Assembly: GCF_016924145.1 (NCBI RefSeq)
Contig: NZ_JAFFZO010000031.1
Span: 1 to 64,000 of the forward strand
From: Amphritea pacifica
Lineage (GTDB): Bacteria > Pseudomonadota > Gammaproteobacteria > Pseudomonadales > Balneatricaceae
Direction of reading: 5' to 3'
Length of the DNA stretch: 64,000 bases
Notes under the pieces: model-generated
What the model was told of the DNA's origin: nothing
The model's input: only the letters and a program-made list of their open reading frames with translations
Databases searched by the model: none
Made by a program: the position numbers and the translations under genes
In this document: positions 37,501 to 46,596 of the stretch, piece after piece
Numbering within the stretch: the first letter of the stretch is position 1
How the letters are laid out: every line of letters starts with the position of its first letter

Positions 37501-40500
37501 TAAGGCTCCCGCTGATCAGAAAGAAACTGCTGTCTCCCGCGGTATCAGACAGTGGTTGAAGCTCGCCAATGCCTTGCTGCTCCAGAGTTGTTAACCACTG
37601 CTCATCGGACACCTGAACAGAGTGCTGGTTTAACCACCAGTCCTGATTATAACCAAAGGCAAAATCAAACCAGAATGATGGCTGTATACCACACACCAGT
37701 ACCGTTGCTCCTTTCTCCAGTAGCGGTTGTACCTGTTGTAGCAGCTGTAAGCAGTTTGAGGGCAGGTAATCGTCAAAGGTGAGCACTGCTAACTGGTATG
37801 GCGCAACAGCATCGGCTTGATCCAGTGCTGATATATTGGCGAGCGGATAGCGTTCACGCAGATGATCAGCACTTTCCAGGGCTGTCTCGTTGTCACTGGC
37901 AAAAGTATAATCTGAGACGTTAAAGTTCAGCTCTGAACAGATGCTGTAACCAAAGTGGCATTGTGATGAGGCCGCCTCCAAAACTCGTAAACGCTCGCCT
38001 GGCTTCAGGTCGCCTTGCCGCTCTGTAATCACCTCTTTTAATGCTGATGCGACGACCGGGTAGACGGTTTGGCTTAGCAGGTCTTTAAGCAGGCGCTGAT
38101 AGCTCTCTCTATTGGGTCTTTCATCTGTATCGTCACTGGCGCTGGCTTGGCTCTGGTCACCGGAAAGTCTGAAAATATCCCGCAATAAGAGCGATGTTCT
38201 TCCTGCTAACTGGATAGCAGAAAAGAAGTCGGGGTATTCGCGAAGTAGGGTATTCCAGATCAGAGTGCTGCTGATTTCCGGCTCGATAAACTCAGCAGTC
38301 AGCGAATATTCAGTGCCGGTATACTCCAGTACCCCATATTCGCATGCGGATTTCAGTAGTTGACTGCGAATATTACTCAGGTCCGGGCTTTGCAAATTGA
38401 GCGCTTCTACTGCATCAGCATGCAACTCAGAGATATCTGCCATCGGCGAACGGACGGCTTCTGCCATGGCATGGGCAATCATGCTTTCCAGAAGAGGGGC
38501 AACTTCATCACTATAGCGGCGGATCTGATGTTGCTGGAGCTGATAAGCCTTGCCAAGTGCCGTGTTCAGTGGCGATAGCAGTGACTTCTTCTCTGTTGAT
38601 CTGTTGGCAACAGCGGTCAGATGATAGTTGAGATATGCAATCTCCCTGGCACCGGATTTATAGAGCCGGACGGCTTTAAAACGAACCCCTTCCAGCAGTG
38701 CAATTGTGCGCCCCTGGGAGTCGAACAGTTCGATTCTGGTTAACAGAGAGTGAGGGGCTTTGCGTAACAGTTTTAAATGCGCCAGGGTTGGAGAGACGCC
38801 TGAATGTCTGCTAATCAGAATGCGATCTGCCCGGGATGGGATAAAGGCTGTGCCGTTATGCGTTGCCAGCTCTTTGGTGAGGAAGTGGATGACTAGCTGA
38901 ATCGCACTATCCAGCACCCCAGGATGGAGCAGGTATTGACCGGCAGCTGCACTGATTGATTCGGGTAGCGATAATTCTGCCATCACTTCTGAGTCATTTA
39001 TCCAGCCCCGCGTCACGGCACTGAATGCCGGGCCGTACTGAAGCCCGGCCTGTAGCGCTAACCGTTGGTGCTCGTTGGCATCAAAGTCAGGTTCCCGTTG
39101 AGGGCGCTCAGGAGATTCAGTCAGAAGCGCCGCCCCGGTGGTCTGATGCACCGTACGGGCTTTACAGTTCAGGGTCCATTGATCGGTAACGGTGTAGCTG
39201 CGACTGTTAATGCTGATATCGCCTGATTCCGGGTTGACCCGGGTTTGAACGACCTTGCTTTGACCCTCTTCTAAAATCAATGGCCCGAGAATTTCAAACT
39301 CTTCTATCTCGATATGATCGTGCTGGCGGAAGTGGCTTGCTGCATTCAGAGCCAGTTCAATAAATCCGGCGCCGGGATAGACAACACTATCTCCGACCTT
39401 ATGATCAGCCAGCCAGGGGTGGCGCGCGGTATCAAGCTGGCTTTCCCAGAACAGAGGGGCGTGAGGGATAGCTGCGCCCAACAGAGGGTGGACTGAATAA
39501 CGGTTGAGCAGCTGTAATGATTCGACGGTATTGGTATACCAGTAATCTTCATGCTGCCAGGTGTACAAAGGCAGTTCCAGCCGTTGGCCGCAATGGGGAA
39601 ACCAGCGGGCCAGACTGATAGCACCGGCCATGAAAACGTCTGCAATGCATTGTTGCAGCTCTTGCAGGGAGCCATTGTTCCGGCTGATCGTCGGAATAAC
39701 TCTGGCGGTTATATTGTGCTGCCGAATCTGGTCCTGCTGATAGCTGCGCAGCACAGGATGAGCGCCAACCTCAACAAAACAGTTGTGTCCCTGACCGATA
39801 AGCGAATCAATTGCCTGCTGAAACAGGACGGGCTGACGGATATTCTGCCACCAATATTCAGCATCAAGCTGAAGACCATCGAGAAGTGAGCCGGTGACAG
39901 TGGAAAAATACGGGATACTGTTTTTTCCTGGCTTTATGTCTGACAGTGACTGCAGCAACTGCTGTTCAATCGGGTCCATAGATGGGCTATGGAAGGCGTA
40001 ATCCAGGGGTAGCCGGATGTTGAATGTATTATCGCCGCTTAGCTGTTGTTCCAGACGTGCCAGTTGATCAGGGTCTCCTGCCAGGGTAACCCCTTTGCTA
40101 CTGTTAATGCCTGCGAGGTGAATGTCTGAGAATTCTGCCTGTTGCAGGAGCGTTAAGGCTTCCTCTGCACTCAGGGCCGCGGCAGTCATGGCTCCCTGTC
40201 CCCGGGTTGTTCCCTGACACTGGCTGCGGAAGTAGATTACTTTTACGGCGTCTGCCAGGGTGAGTGCGCCACAGGCCCAGGCTGCTGCCACTTCACCGAC
40301 GCTATGGCCGGTAACTGCAACCGGTGTAATCCCCTGATCGTACAGGTGTCTGGTGATACCTGCCTGGATTGCAAACAGGGCGGGCTGAGCAATCTCAGTA
40401 TATTGGAAACGATTCTCACCGTTCAGACCATTAATTTCATCAGCCAGGGAGAAGTCTGCATAGTGTGAAAATAGTCGATCAATTTCGGCGATGGTTTCAG

Positions 40501-42166
40501 CAAATACCCGGGAGGATGCCAGTAAAGATTTACCCATAGTTTGCCACTGGCAGCCGTTACCGGAGTAGACAAACACTGCGCCAGGTGAAGAGATAAGCCC
40601 ATTACCTGTGTATATGCCTTCGCTATTCAGGGTTTCGGGTTGCTCTGCAAAACGGTGTAGTTTGCTTGCAGCGTCTTTTGAATCACGGGCGTATAGCAGC
40701 AGCGCTTCATCGTAACGCTCTTTCCGCAGATTGTAGTTCCAGGCTACATCGTATAGCGAAATGGATTCGTTGCGTTCAAGATAGGCCGCCAGACGTTTAG
40801 CATTGTCTTGTAGTGCCTGGTCTGTTTTACCACTGACGATTAACGGTAGAAATTCAGTTTCAGTTGTATTTGTCTGGTCGCTCATAGCTGCAGCTTCATC
40901 GCTTTGCAGAATGACGTGGGCGTTCGCCCCCCCGAAACCAAATGAGTTAATCCCGACAGTAATCGTGCCATCGTGTCTGAGAGGTAATAACTGATCTACG
41001 ACCTGAATATTCCATTCATCGAACTTTATTTCAGGGTTGGGCGTTTTCATACTGATCGTAGCCGGTACCGCCCGGTGTTTCAGAATCAGTAGCGCTTTAA
41101 CCAGACTGGCTACCGCTGAGGCTGTTTCGAGGTGCCCCAGATTACTTTTTACTGAACCGATGGGTAGCGGCAGTTGGCGCTTTTTGCCGATGGCATTACC
41201 GATAGCCCGGGTCTCTATAGGGTCACCAACCGGTGTGCCTGTCCCGTGTGCCTCCAGATAGTCAACCTGGTCAGCAGTGATGCCTGCCTTCTGATAGGTC
41301 TGTTCCATCAGAGCGGTTTGAGCGTGACAGGAGGGGATGGTTATACCGGATTTGTTACCGTCGGTATTCACTGATGAGGCGGCGACGACCGCGTAAATAG
41401 TATCGCCATCTGCTTTCGCCTGGTCATAATCTTTTAGCAGAAATACCCCACCGCCTTCGGAGCGAACATAGCCGTTGGCTGACTCATCAAAAACTTTACA
41501 GCGGCCATCCGGGGACAGCATGGTCGCTTTAGAAAAAATGATAAATCCAAATGGATGAAGGTGGAGGCTGATTCCTCCCGTCAGGGCGGATGTTACTTCG
41601 CCACTGAGGATCGACTGACATGCCTGATGGAAGGCCACCAGAGTCGATGAACATGCCGTATCCATCGAAATACTTGGCCCTTTCAGATCAAAGCTGTAGG
41701 AGATCCGGTTTGAGGCGATGCTGGAAGTGTTGCCTGTTGCGGTTGATGAGTTGATAACACTCAGGTCATCACTCATGCGGTATGAATAGTCAAGACTGGA
41801 GATGCCAAAGAAAACGCCGGTGTCTGATTTTCTCAGTTCAGATGCTTTGATACCCGCATGCTCAATCGCTTCGCTGGTCATCTCCATTAGAAACCGCTGT
41901 TGCGGGTCCATGACGGCCGCCTCACGGGGCGAAATGCCAAAAAAGTCTGCATCGAAGCCGGCAATATTGCCTAATGACCCGGCTTTGAACGTGTAACTGC
42001 TGCCGGGATGGTTTTTGTCTGGATGAAGAAGGGTGTCAAAAGCCCAGCGATCCGCTTCAACCTCAGTAATAAAGTCTTTTTTATCAACCAGATCCTGCCA
42101 GAAAGTATCTGTGGTGGTTTGTGGCAGGCGGAATGAATAGCCAATCAGAGCAACACGTTTATCCAT
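34595..42166 (-). CDS. Highly reducing type I polyketide synthase without thioesterase
   Basis: 2523 residues from the ATG at 42166; an in-frame ATG 27 nt upstream is weaker. The order is KS (DTACSS Cys ~172, HGTGT His ~307, NLGH His ~345), AT (GHS Ser ~622), DH (ADHKVG..YPG, His ~922), a degenerate methyltransferase-like region (~1300-1550), ER (NADPH loop HGAAGGVG ~1917), KR (GGLGGFG ~2130, YVAAN Tyr ~2272) and ACP (GMDSL Ser ~2436). A full reductive loop on one module implies iterative synthesis of a saturated, fatty-acid-like chain. No release domain is present, and the next gene is an oxoamine synthase. The overall layout resembles wcbR of Burkholderia capsule loci. Confidence 0.95.
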   Translation of the reverse strand: MDKRVALIGYSFRLPQTTTDTFWQDLVDKKDFITEVEADRWAFDTLLHPDKNHPGSSYTFKAGSLGNIAGFDADFFGISPREAAVMDPQQRFLMEMTSEAIEHAGIKASELRKSDTGVFFGISSLDYSYRMSDDLSVINSSTATGNTSSIASNRISYSFDLKGPSISMDTACSSTLVAFHQACQSILSGEVTSALTGGISLHLHPFGFIIFSKATMLSPDGRCKVFDESANGYVRSEGGGVFLLKDYDQAKADGDTIYAVVAASSVNTDGNKSGITIPSCHAQTALMEQTYQKAGITADQVDYLEAHGTGTPVGDPIETRAIGNAIGKKRQLPLPIGSVKSNLGHLETASAVASLVKALLILKHRAVPATISMKTPNPEIKFDEWNIQVVDQLLPLRHDGTITVGINSFGFGGANAHVILQSDEAAAMSDQTNTTETEFLPLIVSGKTDQALQDNAKRLAAYLERNESISLYDVAWNYNLRKERYDEALLLYARDSKDAASKLHRFAEQPETLNSEGIYTGNGLISSPGAVFVYSGNGCQWQTMGKSLLASSRVFAETIAEIDRLFSHYADFSLADEINGLNGENRFQYTEIAQPALFAIQAGITRHLYDQGITPVAVTGHSVGEVAAAWACGALTLADAVKVIYFRSQCQGTTRGQGAMTAAALSAEEALTLLQQAEFSDIHLAGINSSKGVTLAGDPDQLARLEQQLSGDNTFNIRLPLDYAFHSPSMDPIEQQLLQSLSDIKPGKNSIPYFSTVTGSLLDGLQLDAEYWWQNIRQPVLFQQAIDSLIGQGHNCFVEVGAHPVLRSYQQDQIRQHNITARVIPTISRNNGSLQELQQCIADVFMAGAISLARWFPHCGQRLELPLYTWQHEDYWYTNTVESLQLLNRYSVHPLLGAAIPHAPLFWESQLDTARHPWLADHKVGDSVVYPGAGFIELALNAASHFRQHDHIEIEEFEILGPLILEEGQSKVVQTRVNPESGDISINSRSYTVTDQWTLNCKARTVHQTTGAALLTESPERPQREPDFDANEHQRLALQAGLQYGPAFSAVTRGWINDSEVMAELSLPESISAAAGQYLLHPGVLDSAIQLVIHFLTKELATHNGTAFIPSRADRILISRHSGVSPTLAHLKLLRKAPHSLLTRIELFDSQGRTIALLEGVRFKAVRLYKSGAREIAYLNYHLTAVANRSTEKKSLLSPLNTALGKAYQLQQHQIRRYSDEVAPLLESMIAHAMAEAVRSPMADISELHADAVEALNLQSPDLSNIRSQLLKSACEYGVLEYTGTEYSLTAEFIEPEISSTLIWNTLLREYPDFFSAIQLAGRTSLLLRDIFRLSGDQSQASASDDTDERPNRESYQRLLKDLLSQTVYPVVASALKEVITERQGDLKPGERLRVLEAASSQCHFGYSICSELNFNVSDYTFASDNETALESADHLRERYPLANISALDQADAVAPYQLAVLTFDDYLPSNCLQLLQQVQPLLEKGATVLVCGIQPSFWFDFAFGYNQDWWLNQHSVQVSDEQWLTTLEQQGIGELQPLSDTAGDSSFFLISGSLTEANTHQNEAEDISGQWLIIGGDNEKEQQLTTAINSVHPASIMHHSSQSTLKEQLLEARQMNTPITRIILLEQIGDNTDPLTSQTLRCAQATEVLQVLEELQSEAEIWLLTQGAGAIYPCDQVYPTAPQPGPPADAALWGFGRTLMNESLANPVRLIDLPLVISTAASDALLAELQTPSAEHELFISEQGSYFAPRLRREQQPSEATHNHDTDLISLGFELPGQLRNLQWQARPARELADDEVEIEVMATGLNFRDIMYALGLLSDEAIENGFAGATLGLEFSGRVIRTGSDVDNFSAGDKVVGFGSSCFSNRIIATCYSIAPIPAGLSYESAATIPTTFLTVYYALHHLARLQPGEKVLIHGAAGGVGIASIQVAQWLGAEIYVTAGSREKQDFLKLLGIPPERIYNSRALTFAEQILRDTEDGKGVDVVLNSLAGEAIRQNFRVLKPFGRFLELGKRDFYENTKIGLRPFRNNISYFGIDADQLQRELPELTSRLFTEMLELFNQETLFPLPYTKFNAHQVVDAFRYMQQAKQIGKIIVSYEEGLNADALITADGHHNSSLKLNAQGTYLVTGGLGGFGLKTAQWLVAKGAKHLLLLSRRGATSQEAAEFIAQCQDADINVRAEACDVTDKQALQQAIGLCGEQMPPLKGVVHAATVINDNLIRNLDAEQIRTSMAAKLRGAQYLDELTREQDLELFILYSSATTLLGNPGQAAYVAANHWLEALAATRRSLQLPATCVRWGAIDDVGFLARNETVKDALQNRLGGNSLNSDTGLAILEQIILTDAQSLGVMELDWHALSRFLPTAQQNKFRELALTASEAEQHDDDTLDLEAMMREMSETEFHAAVVEILVHELSEILMIPESKISPDKSIYDMGMDSLMGVELMSALESRIGIQVPVMALTETPKLSQLADKIIGLVKGKDSATENTAQAEVEKIAAQHGATDSQMTDKIVTSIEQSNNNRMKH

Positions 42167-42199
42167 GCTTAATAATAACGTCCAGTAGAGCATATCGAT

Positions 42200-42229
42200 G
42201 GGGTACCTATTCTAAAGTAAATGTACCCC
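42200..42229. promoter_or_regulatory. Inverted repeat between PKS and P450, possible operator
   Basis: GGGGTAC (42200-42206) and GTACCCC (42223-42229) form a perfect 7-bp inverted repeat with a 16-bp AT-rich spacer. It lies 34 bp upstream of the PKS start in the 263-bp divergent region shared with the P450 gene. Such spacing fits a dimeric regulator site or a transcript hairpin. No regulator gene lies nearby. Confidence 0.45.
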
Positions 42230-42429
42230 TGATATAAGAGATAATGAGTTATGTAGCAGTCTTTTATGGCGTTGCTAACGAGAGCGTATAGAATTCTGTT
42301 ACAGTTCCTTCGGGGAATGCGTCTGTAGTCTGCGACTCTTCCGGTTGGCGTATGTTTACACATTTACTTCACTGCTTTTGTGGAGTAGTTATCACCAGTC
42401 ATCATCATATTGTGGGTAGAAAAACAGCT

Positions 42430-43833
42430 ATGAATACACCTGAGAACCAGGCTCTGTTTGTACCGGTCATGGCGCCGAGACCTAACTCATTCAGTTTGTC
42501 GCTGTGGAATTTGCCGGCCTTTCGCAGAAACATGCTATCAATCTGGTCAGATAAAGCGTATCGGGCCAGAAAAATGTCGTTCCGGTTGCTGAATCAGGAA
42601 TACATCCTGTGTAATTCCCCGGATACGGTCAGGCGGGTTTTTCTCGATAGACATGATATTTATGATAAGAAAAGCCCACAAATGCGGCATGCGCTGGAGC
42701 CGTTACTCGGTGATGGGTTGTTTGTGAGTGATGGAGCGCTGTGGCAGGAACGACGTAAGGCATGCTCGCCACCATTTGAAAGCGTTTACTTGCCGGGTTT
42801 TGCCAAAATCATGTCAGGTTCTGCAGTTGAGATGGCGGACCGCTGGGCTGCATTGCCGGATGGTTCTACCGTCGATGTCCTTAATGAGATGGCGCGTCTG
42901 ACCGCGCAGATTATTGGGCGTACCGTGTTTGGTGATGATGTCTCTGACCAGGATGCCGCTAAAGTGGTGAGTGGTTTTACCGAGTATCAGCAAACGATCA
43001 ACCAGATCGATTATGCAGATACCTTCGGGTTGCCATTTTTGCGCCAGTTTGGGAGTCCGTTGCGGCGAAAAAAAGCCGCCAGAGCGACCGCTGAAGTGCA
43101 TCAGGTGATTGACCAGATCATTGATCGCTTTAAGCGCGGTAGGAAACCGGAGAGGTTAACTCTGTTATCTGCATTGTTGGAGGGAGATACTGCCTCCGGT
43201 GGTCAGGGGGGCTGCCCTATGAGTGCGGAAGCCGCCAGGAATGAAGCGATTGTTATGTTTATGGCGGGCCACGAAACCACTGCTAATGCGCTGGCATGGA
43301 CCTGGTATCTGCTGGATGGCTGCGAACGATCGCGCGGCAAAATGTATGCTGAAATTGATCAGGTATTACAGGGGCGAACCCCCACCTTTGAAGATGTGGC
43401 GAATCTGCCTTTTACCCGCGCAGTGTTTGAAGAATCCCTCCGGCTTTATCCGCCTGTTCCTCTGTTGAGCCGTCAGGCGCGTAGTGAGGACGAGATTCGT
43501 GGCAGTAAAGTCAAGGCCGGAACTATTATGCTGGCGCTTCCCTGGTTGCTGCATCGGCATGAGAAAGAGTGGGATAACCCCAATGCTTTCTACCCTGAGC
43601 GTTTTATGCCGGGCAACCCTAAACCCGACAAATTTACCTATATCCCCTTCAGCGTGGGGCACCGGGTCTGCCTGGGGTTACGTTTCGGCCTTACGGAGGG
43701 AATTTTGTGTCTGGCTACCCTGGCACAACGTTATCGTCTCAGTCTGCCCGATAAGCATAAAGTAGATATTGAGTGTCGCCTAACGTTACGCCCTAAGGGA
43801 GGCTTGCCAATGATTCTTAGCAAAAGGCGTTGA
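42430..43833 (+). CDS. Cytochrome P450
   Basis: About 467 residues from the ATG at 42430; the frame opens at 42352. It has the I-helix oxygen motif 'FMAGHETTANALAW', the ExxR of 'EESLRLYPP', and the heme loop 'FSVGHRVCLGLRFG' with the axial Cys. The sequence style is that of CYP4/CYP102-like fatty-acid hydroxylases. No reductase or ferredoxin is encoded here, so partners must come from elsewhere. Divergent from the PKS and 1 nt upstream of an LpxL-like acyltransferase gene, it likely hydroxylates the lipid product. Confidence 0.92.
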   Translation: MNTPENQALFVPVMAPRPNSFSLSLWNLPAFRRNMLSIWSDKAYRARKMSFRLLNQEYILCNSPDTVRRVFLDRHDIYDKKSPQMRHALEPLLGDGLFVSDGALWQERRKACSPPFESVYLPGFAKIMSGSAVEMADRWAALPDGSTVDVLNEMARLTAQIIGRTVFGDDVSDQDAAKVVSGFTEYQQTINQIDYADTFGLPFLRQFGSPLRRKKAARATAEVHQVIDQIIDRFKRGRKPERLTLLSALLEGDTASGGQGGCPMSAEAARNEAIVMFMAGHETTANALAWTWYLLDGCERSRGKMYAEIDQVLQGRTPTFEDVANLPFTRAVFEESLRLYPPVPLLSRQARSEDEIRGSKVKAGTIMLALPWLLHRHEKEWDNPNAFYPERFMPGNPKPDKFTYIPFSVGHRVCLGLRFGLTEGILCLATLAQRYRLSLPDKHKVDIECRLTLRPKGGLPMILSKRR

Positions 43834-43834
43834 T

Positions 43835-44740
43835 ATGGCTGATAAAGGGTTTTCTTTACAGCAAAAGGCGGAGCTGTTTCTGGCCAGGTTGCTGCGGTTT
43901 ATGCCCATTGATGTCGCTTCAGCGATTGGTGCCTGGCTGGGACGCCGGAGTGCCCGTAAAGCGATTCGGTTGAAGCGTAAATGGGTGGCACGTTTACACC
44001 AGAATTTTGAACGCTTAGAGGGGATCACCGATCCACAGGCTCGGGAGGCGAGGATAATCGAACATATCGAGCATATTGGTCGGGTCTATGCCGAATACCC
44101 TGTTTTGCATAAGATCGCAGCGGAGCGTTTAACCGTTCGGGGAAGTGAACATCTGAGTAATATCAATGGCCCTATTATCTGTGTCAGCGCTCATACCGGG
44201 CATTGGGAGCTAATGGCTGAGGTGATGCGCCGTCATGACATCATGGGAGCCGTTTTATATGATCCTATTCCCGATAAGGCGCGCTTGCAGCAGGCATTGA
44301 AAATTCGCAGGTATTTCTGCCCTGAAGATACCGGTAACCGTCATATTCCTGCATCACCGACCGCCGCACGAGAACTGCTTAACTGGCTGAAATCCGGGCG
44401 AGGTTTACTGCTCTACATTGATGAAGAAAAAGATGGGCTGGTATGGTCTCCCGCACTGGGCAGGCAGCTTCCATTTTCTGGTAATCGGGTCATGGCGGCT
44501 AAGTTGGCGGTAAAACACGATGTGCCACTGATTCCTATTCATATTCAGCGAAAAACCGGAGCTCATTATGAGGCGGTTATCGAGGCGCCGATTGTGGTGG
44601 GTGATACTTCAAGCCGACTGCGCGCGACAGAGGATGTGGCTGCCCAGCTGAATGATGTATTGGAGCGCTGGGTTCAGGAGGATTTAGGTCATTGGTACTG
44701 GTTAGCGCAGTTAAATCTGGACAAACCTTTCCCTGGGTAG
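43835..44740 (+). CDS. LpxL/HtrB-like acyltransferase
   Basis: A 301-residue member of the lysophospholipid/lipid A acyltransferase family. The catalytic HxxxxE motif is in 'SAHTGHWELMAE'. The motif around the acceptor is 'YIDEEKDGLVWSPALGRQLPFSGN', and 'VPLIPIHIQRKTG' is the usual late strand. An N-terminal amphipathic helix suits membrane attachment. In this operon it may N- or O-acylate the amino-alcohol lipid rather than lipid A. It starts 1 nt after the P450 stop. Confidence 0.85.
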   Translation: MADKGFSLQQKAELFLARLLRFMPIDVASAIGAWLGRRSARKAIRLKRKWVARLHQNFERLEGITDPQAREARIIEHIEHIGRVYAEYPVLHKIAAERLTVRGSEHLSNINGPIICVSAHTGHWELMAEVMRRHDIMGAVLYDPIPDKARLQQALKIRRYFCPEDTGNRHIPASPTAARELLNWLKSGRGLLLYIDEEKDGLVWSPALGRQLPFSGNRVMAAKLAVKHDVPLIPIHIQRKTGAHYEAVIEAPIVVGDTSSRLRATEDVAAQLNDVLERWVQEDLGHWYWLAQLNLDKPFPG

Positions 44741-44830
44741 TGTTTTGAACTAAGTAGGAAAAGATATCACTATCGTCGAAGGTTTTTTGGGTGAAGCGGC
44801 TTTGACGAAACTCAGTTACAGGATGGTCGA

Positions 44831-45322
44831 ATGGCTCACAGGCAGCTGGTTAAAACCCTGGCGCAGCTGGCGCTGGATAAACAGATTCGTATAGCAACCG
44901 CAGAGTCCTGTACCGGAGGCTGGGTGGCGCAGGAAATGACCGCGCTGGCAGGCAGTTCAGACTGGTTTGAGTGTGGCTTCGTTACCTATAGTAATGAGGC
45001 CAAAACTCATATGCTGGGTGTTCCTGAGGCATTGTTTATCAGTGATGGCGCGGTCAGTGAAGCCGTGGTGAAAGCGATGGCTAAAGGGGCTGTGGATAAT
45101 AGCCGGGCAACTCTGAGTGTGTCGATTAGTGGTGTGGCCGGTCCCGGAGGTGGAACCCCGCAAAAGCCCGTAGGCATGGTATGGATGGCCTGGTATCTTG
45201 AAGGGAGTGAGGTGCAAAGCCGCTGCTTTCAATTGTCTGGTGATCGTCACGTTGTGCGTCGGTCGGCCGTGAAAGAGGCGTTAAAAGGGCTTATAAAACA
45301 ACTAGCTAAAAACACTGTATAA
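44831..45322 (+). CDS. pncC: Nicotinamide-nucleotide amidase (CinA C-terminal domain)
   Basis: A 163-residue stand-alone CinA-C protein. It has 'ATAESCTGGW', 'GSSDWFECGFVTYSNEAK' and 'SGVAGPGGGTPQKPVG', the catalytic and substrate segments of PncC. It recycles NMN to nicotinate mononucleotide. The location just before recA is conserved in gammaproteobacteria and marks the end of the capsule locus. Confidence 0.93.
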   Translation: MAHRQLVKTLAQLALDKQIRIATAESCTGGWVAQEMTALAGSSDWFECGFVTYSNEAKTHMLGVPEALFISDGAVSEAVVKAMAKGAVDNSRATLSVSISGVAGPGGGTPQKPVGMVWMAWYLEGSEVQSRCFQLSGDRHVVRRSAVKEALKGLIKQLAKNTV

Positions 45323-45339
45323 AAAAACATATTTTTTAC

Positions 45340-45385
45340 TTGCAAACGAAACGCGCTATGTTAATAATGCTGGTCAAACATACAG
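45340..45385 (+). promoter_or_regulatory. recA promoter with LexA-type box
   Basis: TTGCAA (45340-45345) and AATAAT (45363-45368) are spaced 17 bp. CTGGTCAAACATACAG (45370-45385) fits the LexA pattern CTG-N10-CAG and would overlap the transcription start, giving SOS repression. The box lies 35 bp before the recA start. Confidence 0.75.
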
Positions 45386-45419
45386 TATTTTAACTGCGCT
45401 GCAGAGATAGGTCATTACA

Positions 45420-46463
45420 ATGGATGCGAACAGACAGAAAGCACTTGATGCTGCCCTGAGTCAGATTGAACGTCAGTTTGGTAAAGGCGCCGTAATGAAG
45501 ATGGGGGATCATCCCCGGGAAGCGATTCCGGCAATTTCTACCGGCTCATTAGGGCTTGATATTGCACTAGGAATTGGCGGCCTGCCGACTGGCCGGATTG
45601 TTGAGATCTATGGTCCTGAATCCTCTGGTAAAACCACACTGACGCTACAGGTTATCGCTGAAGCCCAGAAGATGGGCAAGACCTGTGCCTTTGTTGATGC
45701 TGAGCATGCACTTGATCCGGGGTATGCGGAAAAGCTGGGTGTGAATGTCGATGAGATGCTGGTTTCTCAGCCAGATACCGGAGAGCAGGCGCTGGAGATT
45801 ACCGATATGCTGGTGCGCTCTAATGCGGTTGATGTGCTGGTGGTGGACTCGGTTGCTGCGCTGACGCCTAAAGCTGAAATTGAGGGCGAGATGGGGGATT
45901 CCCATATGGGCCTCCAGGCACGGCTGATGTCTCAGGCACTGCGTAAGCTGACCGGTAATGTTAAGAATGCCAATACCCTGGTTATTTTCATTAACCAGAT
46001 CCGTATGAAAATTGGTGTTATGTTCGGTAGCCCTGAAACCACAACCGGTGGTAATGCCCTGAAGTTCTATGCTTCTGTTCGACTGGATATCCGTCGCATA
46101 GGATCGGTGAAGCAGGGGGATGAGATCGTTGGTAACGAAACCCGGGTTAAAGTGGTGAAAAACAAAGTGTCGCCGCCATTCCGCGAAGCGGAGTTCCAGA
46201 TCATGTATGGCGCAGGTATCTACCATATGGGTGAGGTGATCGATCTGGGTGTTAAGCATGGTTTCGTCGATAAGTCGGGTGCCTGGTATGCCTATCAGGG
46301 CACCAAAATCGGTCAGGGTAAGGCGAATGCGGCTAAATACCTTGAAGAGCATCCCGAGGTGGCTACCGAGGTTGAGACAGCGATCCGTGAAAAGTTGCTG
46401 GCAGTTGTAAAACCGAAGGTAAAAGAGGAAGAAGCCGAAGCTGAACCGCAGTTGGATCTGTAA
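45420..46463 (+). CDS. recA: Recombinase RecA
   Basis: A 347-residue RecA with Walker A ([10 protein letters not shown]), the '[21 protein letters not shown]' loop 1, '[25 protein letters not shown]' loop 2, and an acidic C-terminal tail ([13 protein letters not shown]). It catalyses strand exchange and triggers LexA self-cleavage. It has a LexA-type box upstream and a terminator after its stop; recX follows. Confidence 0.98.
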   Translation: MDANRQKALDAALSQIERQFGKGAVMKMGDHPREAIPAISTGSLGLDIALGIGGLPTGRIVEIYGPESSGKTTLTLQVIAEAQKMGKTCAFVDAEHALDPGYAEKLGVNVDEMLVSQPDTGEQALEITDMLVRSNAVDVLVVDSVAALTPKAEIEGEMGDSHMGLQARLMSQALRKLTGNVKNANTLVIFINQIRMKIGVMFGSPETTTGGNALKFYASVRLDIRRIGSVKQGDEIVGNETRVKVVKNKVSPPFREAEFQIMYGAGIYHMGEVIDLGVKHGFVDKSGAWYAYQGTKIGQGKANAAKYLEEHPEVATEVETAIREKLLAVVKPKVKEEEAEAEPQLDL

Positions 46464-46484
46464 CGGCTGTATCAGTTTTAAATA

Positions 46485-46508
46485 AAGGAGCCGAATGGCT
46501 CCTTTTTT
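46485..46508 (+). terminator. recA terminator
   Basis: AAGGAGCC, a GAAT loop, and GGCTCCTT form an 8-bp stem running into TTTTTT. It starts 22 nt after the recA stop, so recX is probably expressed by read-through or its own promoter. Confidence 0.88.
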
Positions 46509-46596
46509 GTCCTCGCAAAGTTGCTGTGGCGGTTAACCGCACGCCAAGGTAGTGGAGAGGTTCTTTTCATCTGCAACAGTGTAGGCAGGAGGGTTT

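Noticed and set aside
34598-41996. Many rightward frames of 60-112 residues opposite the PKS
   Set aside because: All are short antisense readings of a gene with clear domain motifs throughout.
45645-46352. 235-residue leftward frame inside recA
   Set aside because: It is the antisense shadow of the strongly conserved recA, with no ribosome binding site or family motif.
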